Under the pieces are notes generated by a model. The model made no database searches and was not told the DNA's origin. It worked only from the letters and a program-made list of their open reading frames with translations. From Prorocentrum cordatum (taxonomy: Eukaryota; Sar; Dinophyceae; Prorocentrales; Prorocentraceae): DNA of 64,000 nucleotides. Every line of letters begins with the position of its first letter. The stretch's first letter is position 1. Made by a program: the position numbers and the translations under genes. The stretch lies in assembly GCA_963575745.1 (NCBI GenBank), contig CAUYUJ010003914.1, positions 506,501 through 570,500 on the forward strand, written 5' to 3'. Below, piece by piece: positions 10,901 through 22,308 of the stretch.

Positions 10901-13900
10901 TTGTTGCCTGCTCCACGGCGCCGGCCACCCCGTGGTAGCACAGAGGGGAGACCTGGTTGGTGAGGGCGTCTCCCTGGTCCCCGCCGCGCTCCTTCTGGAG
11001 TCGGGTCCGCGTGCCGTCACGCGCCTCGTGCACGTGTGTGGCAGCCGTGCAGAGGCCCAGGCGCGCCCAAGGCAGCAGGTCCGGGACCAGGGCGGACACC
11101 GCTGTCGCCGCGGCCTCCCGGTCAAAGTCGTTGTGGGCGTTACTCACGTCCAAGCTGACCTTGCAGCGCCGCGGCCGGCAGTCGATGTCGAGCAGAGCTG
11201 CCTTGTGCATGCGTTCTGCCCCCCGGGCGCTCCCCACTGAGTACTCGTTCTGCCCCAGCGCCGCGGCCACCCTGCCAGTGAACATCCGGCCGACGGCCTC
11301 CGAGGCGGCGCGCCGGTGGACGTTGCCCAGCGTTAGGGGTCGCACCTTGTTTTCTTCCTCCCGCACCTTATCCTCCTCCTCCTCCTCCTCCTCCTCCTCC
11401 TCCTCCTCCTCCTCCTCCTCCCCCTCCTCTCCCCCCGCAATTGCCCAGGCCCGAGCTTCTCCGAGTCACCGAGACTCCAAGCTTTCGAGCCTCTTCGAGG
11501 CACCGAGCTGCACCTCCCCCAGGGGCAACGACAGGGGGGGATAGGGCATAAGGGGATGCATCGATTCCCAATCGCTCATTGATCGCAGAGTGGTTCGATA
11601 ACCCGAAGATGCCCAGAAACGTGCGGATTCACGATCGGGCGCCCATCGCCGATGTTTCGGCGATGTATCGCCGATTCCAGGTCGATGTTTCCTCCCCAGT
11701 GCTGATCCCCCCCCACATCGTTGCCCCTAAGTGTGTGGCGAGCCTCAGCCTGCGAGTGTGGCGGTCGAGCCGGAGCACGCCACTTTTCAGAAGGCAAGCG
11801 TTGCCGCCCAGGCCTGCGCCAAGTGCCTCCCGTGCAAGGGCGGCTCGAAAGGGTGCCGATCCTGCATGGGCGAGCGGTTTGAGGTCGTGCGCAAAAGGGG
11901 TTTCTTGACAAGACTCGGCGAGGACCTCTCTTGCGCAGGCAAGTTGTAGCCGTGAGCCTCGAGATCTCCCGAGTCAGTCTTGTGCCAAAATGTACAAGGT
12001 CAGTCTACACGAGCGCCCAGGATCATCATCCTCATCATCATCATCATCATCAGCATCTTCATCATCATCCTCCTCATCATAACATCACCTTCGTTGGGAA
12101 AATCGTGGATTATCCCCGCCAGACCCCCGGATTTCATTATCCCCAGGGGACTATTATCGGGAGAGGTTGGTTACGCAATCTTGACAGAGAGCCTGGTATG
12201 TTTCCGTCTCGAGGGTTCAGGAAGACAAATCTTGTTGGGCGACCGCAAGAGCCGCTCGCTCCAATGATGACGACGTAACGTGAAGAAAGTGATTCTAAAC
12301 GCAGACCAGGGCAACATTGGAAACACTTCTTCTCGGCAGATCGCTGGGCACGCGCGTGCAACGAATTGTCACCTCCCCGTTTTCTCCGGCTCGTGCCGCC
12401 GGACAATTAGAGCCTGCCGTCTCCCGATCCGCCCGAGCGCGAGTGCGGACTGCCTTGGCCGCGCTACGACACAAGACAAGTGCGCCGCGAATTGCTGACG
12501 GCTGTGCTCCTGTTGGATCAGTCAGGACAAAAGGAAGGACCAGGGTGAGAAAAGGAGGGAAACATGAGGAAGGGAGTGAGGCATGGAGGCAGCCTGACGT
12601 CGCACAAGCTACCCACGTGTTGGACACACTGACATCACGTACTCATGAAATCAACATACTGGTTTTCCAGAGCGTGCCACCACTTGGCTGGCAGCTATTG
12701 CACAGCTTGTGCAATGATGCGCTGAGCGTTGCGACGTAGGAGCCTCTACAGACTGTCTGCCCAATGAGTTTCGGGGCGGCCTCGCCTCTGAGAGACGTTC
12801 TCGGGGTCCCACATTGGAGCACGATGCGGCGAGGTATTGGCATCATTAGCCGTCTTCGCTGACGCTCGCCACCGTGCACGATCTCTGCGCTCCATCCGTG
12901 CGGAAACGGGTATGGACATGCCATCCTGTATTCTCTTTCTGCGTTGTCTTCCAGTGTTTTCCCAAGACTCCTCGGAGAGCTTGTTGAAGCCGACGATGCG
13001 GCGCAGTATCTGTCTCCATACCGATGTTATCTCATCGCGTCGTTGTTGTGTGAAAGGTGTTGAAGACAGGCTGTAGACGGCAGCGGAGGTCGCTGCTGCA
13101 TTGAACACGTTGAGACGGAGTTTCAACTATATTGCCCTGTTCGGTAACATGTCTTTGTCCGCGCTAAGCTTGCCCCCAGCACATCCCATCCGGTAGTTCA
13201 AGTTGCTTGTTGGACGGCGGCTCAAGCCGCCAAAGGGGTTTCTGGCAAGATAGTAGCGGCACTCCATGTTGGTCGTGGCCTGCAGCTGCTCGCCATTGAA
13301 GTCTGACCGCGCTCCCGCCTCGGCATGCTTTCCTCGGGCACGTGGTTGGTCGTGGTATCTTGCTTTTGCTGGCATCGAGCGGCAGCACTCGACTGCTCAT
13401 AATGCCTGCGCGAGTACGCTCAGCATGCGCAGGGCCTTCTCCGCCTAGTTCGCGCACAGCAGGATGCCGTCAGCGTGGTGCCGCCACATCCGGTCGGCAG
13501 CCACTTGATGATATTCCCGCCCCACGGAACGCCACCTGACATGCCGGACATCGGTTTCCAGGACAGCATTGGACAGCAGGGGAAGACGAAGCGACGCCCA
13601 GTGCATGGATCCCTCGTTCGCTCCGCCGATCGGCACCCACATGGTTTTTTTTTGGGGGGGTTTTCGAGGGGTTGTTGAGGTTGCACGCCGGGGAAGACGA
13701 CACATCCCTGCGTCACGCCCCGTGTAATGTCCGAGCTCTCGCTGTCATTGGCGGTGTAGGTCTGGTTCTGGTAGATTCCGGACGACAGCCCGTTTACCCA
13801 GAATTGCGAACGCCCGAAGCGCATTTCTATCAAAGGCTGTCCATCAAGTCTTCGCTGATGATCCACACCGACTGGGTGTACTCTCACGACTTCGAGCAAG

Positions 13901-16536
13901 ATTCCTCGAATGCAGTGAGTGCGTCGTCGACAGACCGTCGAGATCGGATGCCATTTTGGTCGCAATGTTGTTCATCGCCCAGTGCTGACTGGAAGCGCTC
14001 GAGCAGCATGCGGCCGAAGATTTTGCGAATCATCTCCAATCTGATCCATTCCGGCCATCGTCCTTACATACCTGGTGGTGCTGGACATCACCGCGCACAA
14101 ACGTTTCGAGGATAACACCCCTCTTGCCTGCGCTCTTCCCTTTATTTATCTTTTGGACTGCAACGTGCAATTCGTGAAGAGTGCACGGGTTTATGTCGCA
14201 CGGCAATCTGTCGCACCAGGTAGATGACCAGGCCGCTCTTTCACTGGCCGCGTCGGTTGCAAAGGCCTGCTCCAATGACGACTTGAAGGTCTTGTTGCTG
14301 CCTACAGGGCAAAGGTTGCTTTGCTGAGCAGGAAACGTGTGTATGTGACGAAGGTGCTTCAGCCCTTTGAGCTTGACCAATTTTCAGTGGCGCTCCGTAA
14401 CACTGTCTCATTGCACGTCTCTGCTCCTTGTTGATTAGCTTTGAAAGCCTTGACTTTTCAGACCGGTTTTCAGTCTGGCGGCGTTGCTGTCGCAACCCAC
14501 TAAGATAATTTCTTCACGGCGGATGCTTCGGACAACTGTCCGTCCGCGCAACAGATGCTGCTGCGTCTGTCACATCCTTTCTCCAAACTCTGCGAATTCT
14601 GCGTAGGTTTCTCTCGAAGCAAATAGTCGACGGCATTTCCAAAAACTTGGTCTGTCCCATCCGTCTTGACAGACGGCTTCTGCCAGTGCCGTCGTCCAAG
14701 GCTCCTGCCCAGACGTCGCGGTGAGCATTGCATGAAATATCTGGCACGCACGGCCCTGTGATCTGCCACCAGGTTGAAATCGCGCATAGGAACACAAGAT
14801 GCACATTCTACGCAAAGTGTAATCCAAAAACAGTAAGAAGTCCACCCACTCATTAGATCGTCGTTTGCTGTATGGCCACGCTGTTGATTACCGTGGAATG
14901 AACTAGGCGTTGCAGTAAGAAACCTCGCTTTCCAAGCTTTGCTTGGGTATTGAATCGCGGGCAATATTGAGTTTGCGAGAGCATCGTTTTGCGACGCCCA
15001 CCTTTGCTTGCAACTGTGTATAGTGTCAAAGAAGTACTCGTGTGTGTAGCCTGTTAGGGGAAGGCACAGCGTTCATGATATAAGCCACGTTGTGTACTTT
15101 ACGTGGACAGCAGTGGGCCCACCATGCGGTCCATGCAGGGTTCGGCATTGTCAAACAAATGCAATCCTGGCTTTGAAATTGACCGCGAAATTTCAGATAC
15201 CAGTCCTTGGCCTAGGGTGGGCCTGGTCAGATTTGGTGTCGGTGCATGTTCGGCGTCCAGCTATCAGGCGGCCCTCGCTGTGACGTTCGGACTCGCGAAC
15301 CGGCTCAGCACCAGGTGGATCAAGCACTACATCGTGCTGCCCGCCAGTCTGGCAATTCAGCTCCTGCTGTTCTACGCCGGTGTCGCCCTCACCTCTGACC
15401 TCGAGCAAGCCCGCGCCGACGGCTGGCTCTGGCAGCCCTTCCCGCCGCTACGGCTGGACGGGCTGCAGGTGGCCAAGGTGGACTGGGGCGTCGTCGCAGG
15501 TCAGTCTGCCTCCATCGCGTCCCTGCTCGTGATGCTCGTGCTCGACTTGCTGACGACGCTGCTGCCCATCGAGCTGATGACTCCCGAGAAGTCGACGAGG
15601 ATGAGATCGGAGTTCCGCATCACCGGCTGCGCTTCGGCCTTGTCTGGTGCCGCGCTGGGGTCTGTCAGCTACGTCTCCCTCTCCCCGACGCGCATGAATG
15701 TGGAGGCGGGAGGGGTCCACCGGGTCAGCGGGCTCGCGTCCGCGGCCATATGCGGCCTGTGGATGCTCTTTGGGATGCCTCTCACCGCCCTGGTCCCGAA
15801 GGTGGTGGTGGGCGGCCTGCTGATGCACCTGGCCTTCGGCTATCTGCTGGATGGACTCTGGGAGTCCAGGGCTCTGCTTTCGACCGGGGAGCACGCGGTG
15901 GTGCTTTCCATCCTCCTGTACTACTTCGCCACAGACTTGGCGCCTGCGATCATAATGGGTTTCGTCCTCTGCTGTTTCAGCTTCGTCCTCCGCTACTCCC
16001 AGAGTAGCGCGCTGAGCCTGGTGACGTCGGCGCGGGACGCGTCGATGTACTCGCACTGCCCGCGCTCCAGCGAGGACAAGAGGTACCTCCGCACCCACGA
16101 CGAGATCGTCGTGGCCCGCACCAGCTGCTCGCACCTGTTCTTCGGCAGCATCGCGTCGATCTTGGCCGACCTCTCGCCGATGCTGAGCGGCGGCAGGTTC
16201 CGCTTCCTGCTCTTCGACTTCTCCAGCGTCCGCAGCCTCGACTCCTCGGCGCTGGTGGGCTTCCGGAAGCTGCCGGCCGGCCTGCAGGTGGTCGCCGTCG
16301 GCCTGAGGCCCGACCTGGAGGAGAAGGTGCGCCGCGCGGGGCTGCCGGTGTGCGCGTTCGGGAGCCTCGACGAGGGCCTCGAGTGGTGCGAGGACCGCCT
16401 GCTGGGGTTTCCACGAGGGGGAAAAACACGCAGACACAATCGATCGTCGAGCCCCCAGAAGAGATGGGAGCATATGGGAAGTGGGGGGGAAGACAGAAAC
16501 CTAGAAGATGTGGGGAAATTTTGGGGGATCCTGTGA

Positions 16537-16575
<39 letters not shown>

Positions 16576-18025
16576 TTGTGTGTTGGTGGGCCCCTGCAGG
16601 TTTGCACACCTGCAGGCCGGGCGCGCGGTCGACGCGCGGAGTCTGCTGCTGGCCCCGCAGTCGAACAACCCGCGGGCCCCCGGGCGGGACTGCCCGCCCC
16701 TGACGCGCGAAGGTCGGCGGCGCAAAGATGGGGCTCTGAGGCTGAGGACAGGATGGCAGGCCTAGAGGTCGACACCAGCACCAGGATCGGCGGTGTGCCT
16801 CCACCGAGAGAAGACGATCCCGATCTCGGTGAAGGTGGTACCATTCTGGCTTCCAAGGTGGCCGAAATATTTCCACCAACACCGACATCTAGGATCATCT
16901 TCCCCATGTGGAGGCAATCCCCTGTGCTGGTGTTGGTGCCAAGTTCGGGTTCTTGATGCTTCGCGTCGTTCCCACTGGCCCATCCAGAAACAGATCGCCA
17001 GGCGAGTTCCCTGGAGCAGGGAAGTGCAGGAGCATGCAGTGTACCAACCCGCCTCGGAAGTGTCTTCTCAGAGGTCTCTGGGAGCCATCTCGGGTCTCTC
17101 TTGGGGTCCCCGCGGAGCCACTTGGGGCACTCTTGGGGCCATCTTGTGGTTCTTTCGGGGGGTCCAGGGGTCCTCTTGGGGCTTGTTGGAGGACAGGATG
17201 GGATCCCTAGTTGAACTTACATTGTTTTACGCCCGTCGTCCTCAGGGCCCCATCCCCCAGAGCCCCATCTTTGGACCGCCGAGAAGAGATCGCCGCGGCA
17301 CTGGCCAGGGCCTTCCGGGACAGTGGGCTGGAGTCCCTGGTGGACTTCTTCCAGCCAGTCTCCGCGAAGCGGCACGAGGTCGTCTTCGAGGAGGGCGATG
17401 CGGCCGAGGGCATGTTCGTGATCGTGTCTGGCGCCCTGCAGGTCTACTACGGCAGCCACCGCAGCCTCATCCTGGGGCAAGGCGAGGTCGTCCTGGACGG
17501 GCTCGTGAAGCGCCGCTTCGGCCGCAAGGCCACGCTCTCCGGGGGCCCCGAGCAGCTGGGGGGCGGTCGTGGCCGTTCGCTGGCTCCAGGTCTGGGGAAA
17601 CCAATCGATACTACCGCTACTCCCTGGACCCGGGATGCGTTCTGAGCAGGATTTCGAGGCGAATCGAGCAGTGGCGACGAGGGCCTCCCAGGAAGCCGAA
17701 GAAGGCGAAAGCGGAGCAAGGGGGTAGTTGGCCGTACGGGTACCCTTCCCCGGCCTTTCCCTGCCTTGAAGGCAGCGTCGTGTGCGAAGCGGCGCTGTTC
17801 GTGCCGCACCGCCACGGGTGGTCCCTCGTGGCCACCTCGCTGTCGCAGCTCCTGCTACTGACGCGCGATAGGCTGCTGGCCCTCGAGCAGCAGCAGCCCC
17901 GCGCCGCGCTACGGCTGCACCGGGCCCTGCTGGTGCTGCAGCACGCCTCCGCGGGCGGCGGTCCCGCCGACGATCGCCAGGACTGCCTGTCGCCACCCGC
18001 GCGGCAGCGGCTGTTCTCGGTGTGA
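7541..18025 (+). CDS. SulP-family anion/amino-acid transporter with STAS and cyclic-nucleotide-binding-like domains (spliced, 5' incomplete)
   Basis: Four exons join in phase: 7541-7979, 15268-16406, 17246-17565 and 17772-18025, giving about 717 residues to the TGA at 18023. Exon 1 encodes hydrophobic helices of the SulP membrane domain. Exon 2 encodes the rest of it (FRITGCASALSGA, several helices), followed by a STAS domain with RFRFLLFDFSSVRSLDSSAL near 16198-16257. Exons 3 and 4 encode a cNMP-fold (LVDFFQPVSAKRHEVVFEEG, then CEAAL and an LSQLLLL strand). The order SulP-STAS-cNMP is known for eukaryotic relatives of yeast vacuolar Vsb1, so an endomembrane location is plausible but inferred. 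The phosphate-binding Arg expected after GExAL is not obvious, so nucleotide binding is doubtful. The N-terminal helices are missing and presumably lie in upstream exons. Intron 1 (7.3 kb) carries two antisense LINEs. Confidence 0.8.
8390..8512 (+). repeat. Short tandem repeat, three degenerate copies
   Basis: Three copies of a unit containing aatcacgaacgtgtggcagg followed by gccatgggatt, spaced about 40-56 bp. It lies in the large intron of the transporter gene. Confidence 0.6.
8599..8735. repeat. (CTC)n microsatellite
   Basis: About 135 bp of CTC/CTG triplets inside transporter intron 1. GC-rich, unrecognised sequence follows to 9225; part of it may be the 3' untranslated end of the antisense LINE. 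Confidence 0.85.
9226..11366 (-). pseudogene. Non-LTR retrotransposon (LINE) with restriction-like endonuclease, decayed
   Basis: On the minus strand, 11366-10755 encodes a reverse transcriptase core: RPLTLGNVHRRAASEAVGRM, a motif A-like LDVSNAHNDFDR, motif B RGGDQGDALTNQ and motif C YCYQDDF. The frame then shifts; 10791-10486 holds the post-RT region (GLRGNPAKTKL, AGLDKHAALTLLR). Near 9950-9760 a CCHC-type finger (CQH...C...H....C) is broken by an in-frame stop. The last part, 9753-9226, carries a PD-(D/E)XK-like endonuclease (RMDLVVHAPG, VDLTVAS, VVVVSFVAEDHGRLG). RT, then finger, then endonuclease is the order of R2/HERO-type LINEs. The copy is truncated at its 5' end against the (CTC)n tract at 11368-11422 and is not autonomous. 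Confidence 0.75.
11368..11422. repeat. (CTC)n microsatellite bordering the LINE 5' end
   Basis: Pure CTC triplets directly abutting the upstream end of the antisense LINE. It may be the insertion site or a product of the truncation. Confidence 0.85.
11521..11728. repeat. Fold-back repeat family C, copy 2
   Basis: The ends aggggcaacga and tcgttgcccct are exact inverted complements. Inside, gatgcatcgattcccaatcg on the left mirrors gatgtatcgccgattccagg on the right. It shares its internal words with the copies at 2100 and 57150. Sits in transporter intron 1. Confidence 0.7.
11729..12640. other. Intronic sequence without recognised feature
   Basis: Part of transporter intron 1. Apart from a short (CAT)n run near 12025-12080 I see no repeat or coding signal. 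Confidence 0.5.
12640..14964 (-). pseudogene. Non-LTR retrotransposon with apurinic-type endonuclease, heavily decayed
   Basis: Fragments on the minus strand keep the order of a LINE ORF2 but change frame repeatedly. At 14964-14500 is the end of an exonuclease/phosphatase-like endonuclease (MRDFNLVADHRAVRARYF). At 14380-14030 is the pre-RT region (LHELHVAVQKINKGKSAGKR). At 13965-13420 is RT with GVTQGCVVFPGV, and in another frame a decayed catalytic box ADGILLC. At 13126-12746 is the C-terminal tail with RRIVGFNKLSEESWE. Lower GC than its neighbours. It lies antisense in transporter intron 1 and cannot be active. Confidence 0.7.
15268..16406 (+). CDS. SulP transporter, exon 2 (membrane core and STAS)
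   Basis: The acceptor ctatcag|g at 15261-15267 gives phase 0. About 380 codons: hydrophobic helices from YIVLPASLAIQLLLFYAG through LLYYFATDLAPAIIMGF, then STAS. Codon choice is strongly G/C-ending. The GT donor at 16407 leaves phase 2, which fits the acceptor at 17245. Confidence 0.85.
16540..16575. repeat. (TG)n microsatellite
   Basis: About 36 bp of TG with one TA, in transporter intron 2. Confidence 0.9.
16771..16940. repeat. Fold-back element, family E, in transporter intron 2
   Basis: Starts gacaccagcacca and ends tgctggtgttggtgcc. The interior pairs tgcctccac-gaga-agacgatc with gatcatcttccccatgtgga. The arms are about 75-80 bp and imperfect. Non-coding. It fills a good part of an 839-bp intron, so it may mark how the intron grew. 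Confidence 0.6.
17246..17565 (+). CDS. SulP transporter, exon 3 (cNMP-like domain, first half)
   Basis: The acceptor ctcag|g at 17241-17245 supplies the third base of the split codon. It encodes RREEIAAALARAF and the first beta strands of a cyclic-nucleotide-binding fold, including EEGDAAEGMFVIVSGALQV. The GT donor at 17566 leaves phase 1. Confidence 0.75.
17772..18025 (+). CDS. SulP transporter, exon 4 (end of cNMP-like domain, C-terminus)
   Basis: The acceptor ttgaag|g at 17766-17771 restores phase 1 from exon 3. The frame reads CEAALFVPHRHGWSLVATSL, LSQLLLLTRDRLLALEQ and LRLHRALLVLQHAS, typical of the second half and C-helices of a cNMP domain. It ends at the TGA at 18023. Confidence 0.75.
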
Positions 18026-20432
18026 CCCGGCGCCCGCGTGCCAGAGGAAGGCCTGCCCTTGGCTTGTTTCCGCCTGTCCGGGCCTTCTGGGAGGCCCTTC
18101 GGCATCAGGGCTGGATTCGCCTCGAAGTTCTGGTCACAACGCACCCCGGGAGAGGTATGGGGAGTGGCAGTGTCAGTATCTTGGGGTTCCCCCATTGTGC
18201 CTCGGCACGCGCTGCCTGCGCGCTGGGAGCTTCTATCGAGTCGCCTTGCTCACTCCGCCGGGCCGTGCCGTGTCACTGTTGGAATTTGGTTTTGGCGGGC
18301 AGTGCGGCAGGCCATGGGGGGTCACAAAAGTGCAAGCGGAACGGAGCGTTCGCTTCTGCGAGAGCATGGGGCAAAATACCATAGCCCCCGCAGTTGCGGA
18401 GAAGAGTGAAGGGGCGGCGAGGTGGGTCACTTACTGGGTCGTCGGCAGTCTGCGATGCTCGCGGGACAATTTGAAGCCCGCCGCTGGCGCCTTCATTTTG
18501 GTGATTGTTTTGTCTTTTGCATCTTACACAACGAGCCCGCCGCAGGCGCCGATTTTTCTTCGTCAGAGCAACGTGGGTGGGTCGCGGGTGGGTTGCGGGC
18601 TGGTCGCGGGTGGTTCGCGTGTGGGTCGCGGGCGAGTGACAACAACAAAAAGCAATCAACATATTTCAGATGCGCACCCAGGGACGGTGTGAGACCGTTC
18701 GGCCCCCTCTTTCTGAGGTAATTCGGCGGGGGGATTTTCTTGTGGATTCATGGCAGTCTCTGGGATGTATCTGGGGGCTCATTGGGGTTATCTCAGAAGC
18801 CTCTGGCAGCTCCAGGGGGCCATTTAGGTTTGTTGTGGGTCGTTCGGGGCCACGTGTGTCACGTGGGTGTTAGGGGCCGCCGCAGTTCGTGGTACCGGAT
18901 GCTCTTTGCTTTCAGGCGTGTCTGTGTCTGTGTCTTGTGTGTCGCGTTGTCGGAGCTGTGTGGGGGCGCTCCTGGGTCATTGGCCCTCTCGTCAAGCTCT
19001 CCTTGGGTTGCGTTGGAGCTATTTTGGGCGACGTTTGAGCTATCTTGAGCAACGTTGGAGCCATCTTGAGGCCTAAGAAGCCTTTGGGAAGCAAAATGGC
19101 GAGCACAAGCCATATCATTTAGTCATCTTGGGGCTTTGAACGATTTGGGCCTGTTCGGGGCCTCTTGCAGGCTGTCTATAACCATCTCGAGGCTATCTCG
19201 TGACTGTCTTGGAGCCATCTCTGTGTGCCTCGGCACGCCCTGGTTGCGTGCGGAGGGCTTCAATATCTTTTGCTGAGAGCGCTACGGAAAGCTCACGTCT
19301 TCAGTGCGTGCTTGAATTTTTGTGGAAGAGCACCGCGGCCGCCGGTCTTCCTCTCTTCCTCGGAAGGGGGACAAAGCCTCGTGACACTTGCAGCACCTCG
19401 TGACAATTGGCACGTGAGGCTCTGTCGACTGACCGCCTCCGTGCTTTGAATGACGAGAAGTGGGATCTTGGTTTTTGGCTCTCAGGCGTGAAGTGCCAGC
19501 AGAAGCCAGTCTCACTGCCAGGGTAAATGGTCTGCCCATCGGCCCAGACTGGTAGACGCTGCAGCAGGTAGGGAATTTGTATTTGTTGACACGCTACCTT
19601 CGACCTGATGTGAACGACATGCATGGCAGGCCGTCTTCCCAGGCAGCGACGTGTGCTTCCGCATTCTGTCGGGAACCAGTCGGCTTGCTCGACGTTGAAG
19701 CATGAAATAGGAGGCGAACGGCGATCGCTGCAGGCCCCGACGTGCTCAGCGCCGTGTACCACTGGGCGTAGCATCGAACGAGGGTTTTCCACAGCAGCCG
19801 CTGCCAGCTAGCTCTCCATGCCTTGCGGGCTACTTTGAAAGATGCGGCTGGTGTCATACGTCCGTGCGTGGAGGCATGATGTGGCACGGGACGCCCTCTG
19901 CCGAGCAGTTGCCTGCAAGAGGGGCCTTCGCTCCGGGACCCCTTCTTGGCGCTTGGCAGCCCGCCGCGAGCCGATGAGGTACGGCGTGCCTCCTGCTGCT
20001 CCTTCCTCTGCGAGCTGCGGCCCGCCCATGCGCGCGCCGCGCACGGCCGCTCGCGCACGTGTGCGCGCGCGCGGACGAAGAGACAGGCAAAGGCAGGGCG
20101 AGGGGGCCGACCGGTCTCAGACCGTCCCAGGGTGCGCGGCCGAGGTGGGGTGCGGCGGTGCAGATACAGTCGCAGATGCGGTGGCCGCTGTGTTGTCGCC
20201 CGGCCCTCGCTCTGCCAGGGCAGATGCTCCAAGCCCCCCTCGCTCCCAACCGCAACTGCCAGGAGCTAGGTGCAAAACCAGCGCGCCGATGGTGCTATCG
20301 AGGCTAAACAATCCAAGACGGGAAGCCGCGGGGAGGAGGGCGGGAAGGAGGTTCGAGCCCGCAGGCCTGGTACAGAATGGTCTGAGTTCAAATCATGTGT
20401 GGTGCAAGCTGTCGTGTCTCTCTGACCTCCTC
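18026..20432. other. Downstream of transporter gene; no gene recognised
   Basis: Probably begins with the 3' untranslated region. It contains a short tandem of cgcgggtgggt words at about 18575-18640 and scattered cttgg words near 18740-19210. Open frames on both strands have no recognisable domain. Confidence 0.5.
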
Positions 20433-20632
20433 GTCGGCCGAAACGTGCGATAGGGCATGGGCCGGCACGCCCGTGCAGCGAGCAATCTTGTCACCCAAAC
20501 TTCCATAACGGCCGAAGTGCGCCATAGCGGATGGGCCATCACGCTCAGGCAGCAGACAAGCTTGTCATGCTCAAACTTCCATAACGGCCGAAGTCTGCAA
20601 CGGCGGATGCGCCGACGCGCCCAAACAGTAAT
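20433..20632 (+). repeat. 74-bp tandem repeat, about 2.6 copies
   Basis: The word cttccataacggccgaagt occurs at about 20501 and 20575, with a degenerate copy of the downstream part (cgtgcgatagggcatgggcc) before them. The repeat period is about 74 bp. Confidence 0.7.
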
Positions 20633-20662
20633 TAGCAGGCAGCAGTCAGCTTGAGGGCAGCC

Positions 20663-20690
20663 TATGTGTGTGTGTGTGTGTGTGTGCGTG
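20663..20690. repeat. (TG)n microsatellite
   Basis: TG dinucleotides immediately upstream of a pyrimidine tract and a possible splice acceptor at 20740. A second (TG)n run is at 21090-21122. Confidence 0.85.
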
Positions 20691-20740
20691 TGCGTGGAGG
20701 CGTCTCCGCCCCCCGCTTCCCTGGCCTGGCCTCCCCGCAG

Positions 20741-21010
20741 GCGCGCAGCTCAGCACGGGCCGCATTACTGTATGGCGTCCCTGTGCTGACTGGCGGTGTG
20801 TTTACCTGGCTGGCTTGCCCTGGCCGCTGCACCCCCGCGATATCCATCGCGCGGGCCGGCCCGGCTCTGTGCGTGTACCCCAGCCGCTGGGGCTTTCTCT
20901 GCCACGTCTGCTACGGGTGGCCGTGGGCGACCAAGCCAGCTCGCGGCGCCCTGCGCGGGGTGGCGGGCCCCCAGGACTTCCTCGGTTACCTTCGCGGAGG
21001 TGGCGCATTC
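20741..21010 (+). other. Possible exon of unknown gene
   Basis: A strong pyrimidine tract ends ccccgcag|g at 20740, followed by about 270 nt open in two frames. One frame reads ALLYGVPVLTGGVFTWLAC and SRWGFLCHVCYGWPWATKPA, rich in hydrophobic residues and unlike the surrounding repeats. I recognise no family and see no partner exon, so this could be chance. Confidence 0.2.
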
Positions 21011-21089
21011 GGGGCCGTCCAGGGGATGAGGGGTCGGGACCTCTGGGAAGAAATCGGGGGGGGGGGGTGTCTGGACCTCCTGGTTCTTC

Positions 21090-21126
<37 letters not shown>

Positions 21127-21747
21127 GTGGGTGGGTGGGGGGGCGGCTAGGGGGGAGGGGCGGGGGGCTAGGGGGTGTTTTCTGGCCACTCCCCTGGGAT
21201 GTCTCCAGGGGGTTTAGAGGGTTGGGCCCTTGTTTCCCACCCCCCCGATGTCATTTTTCGGGCCGGTGACGGTGGATCGCGCTCCCTCCCTCTCTGATCC
21301 TGGTCTCCAGTTCTGGTCCAGCTCCTTTCTGTCGTTCTGCTCCTCCTGCCGCTTCTCCTCGTCGTGCTCTTCGCCCTCCCGAGGGTCAATTTCGGTCCCC
21401 TCGGCCCGATCCGCTATCGTTTCGGGCCGGCCGGATCTGGTTCGACGCCGAGATTCCGACGACCCGATGCGCCCCAATGCTTGCGTTGCGCTGTTGTGCA
21501 TGTCGGCGCAGCCGATCCGATTCTCGACTTCGACTCTTTTGCCGACGCAGTCCGATCCGCTGCGCATTCCGATCCGATCTGATTTACCGATGCGATGCTG
21601 ACTGATCCCGCCCCCTGGACCTATTCGACCCTCTCCATCACTTCCCCGTGGCCCACGCCCTTCGCTCGCCCTGCTCCTGCTGCTGCTCTTTGTCGTGCTC
21701 CCTAACCTCCCTGACCTCCCCTTCGCTTTCGGCGCCAAAGCGCTCTC

Positions 21748-22095
21748 GGCGAGTCGCAGCCGATGGAACGCATGCCGAGGCTGGGAAAACCGCCGGGAGT
21801 CGACCCAGCCGTTTGAGAACCTCAGACCTTGAACCGTCGAGCCTGCCCCTGCTCCTCGCCCCCCCTGTCGGCGGCGAGCGAAGGGCGAGGGGGGGGGGGG
21901 GTGAAGTGAAAAGGGGCGGGCCCTCCCAGAAGGCTCGGAACTCCCCCGGCCTTCCGAGCAGTTGTCCGAGCGTTCCCCGAAGTCACGGCAGAAACTTCTC
22001 GTCGGGCGCGAGGGGCTCGGAGGAACCCCGCCGCCTCCCGAGAAGGCCCCCATGCTCCTCGCTCCCCGCCTCGCTCGCCGCCGACAGACCCTGAC
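21748..22095. repeat. Fold-back repeat family G, copy 2
   Basis: Collinear with 2340-2665: gcgagtcgcagccg start, gcgagcgaagggcgagggg, aaggggcgggccctc, ctcccccggccttccgagc and a closing cgctccccgcctcgctcgcc. The G-run at 21891-21901 is longer here. Confidence 0.65.
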
Positions 22096-22308
22096 CTCCT
22101 CCCCGTCGTCCCCGGCGGGGCCCGCAGCAGCGCTCCTGCCGCCTGCCTGGCCGCGTGCCTGCCCTCTGCCTCCGCCCCCCCCCCCCCCTCGAACCCCGAG
22201 CTCCCGAGCTCCCCCCCCCCTGGGCCTCCCCGTGGCCTCCTCGACCTGCGCCCCGTCGCCCCCTCCGTCCGGCCCCGCGTCGCGCTCCCGCCGTCTGCCT
22301 GACCGTGC

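Noticed and set aside
13948-13970. gccattttgg word as a spliced-leader relic
   Set aside because: Only ten bases match and the sequence then departs; it is inside the decayed LINE.
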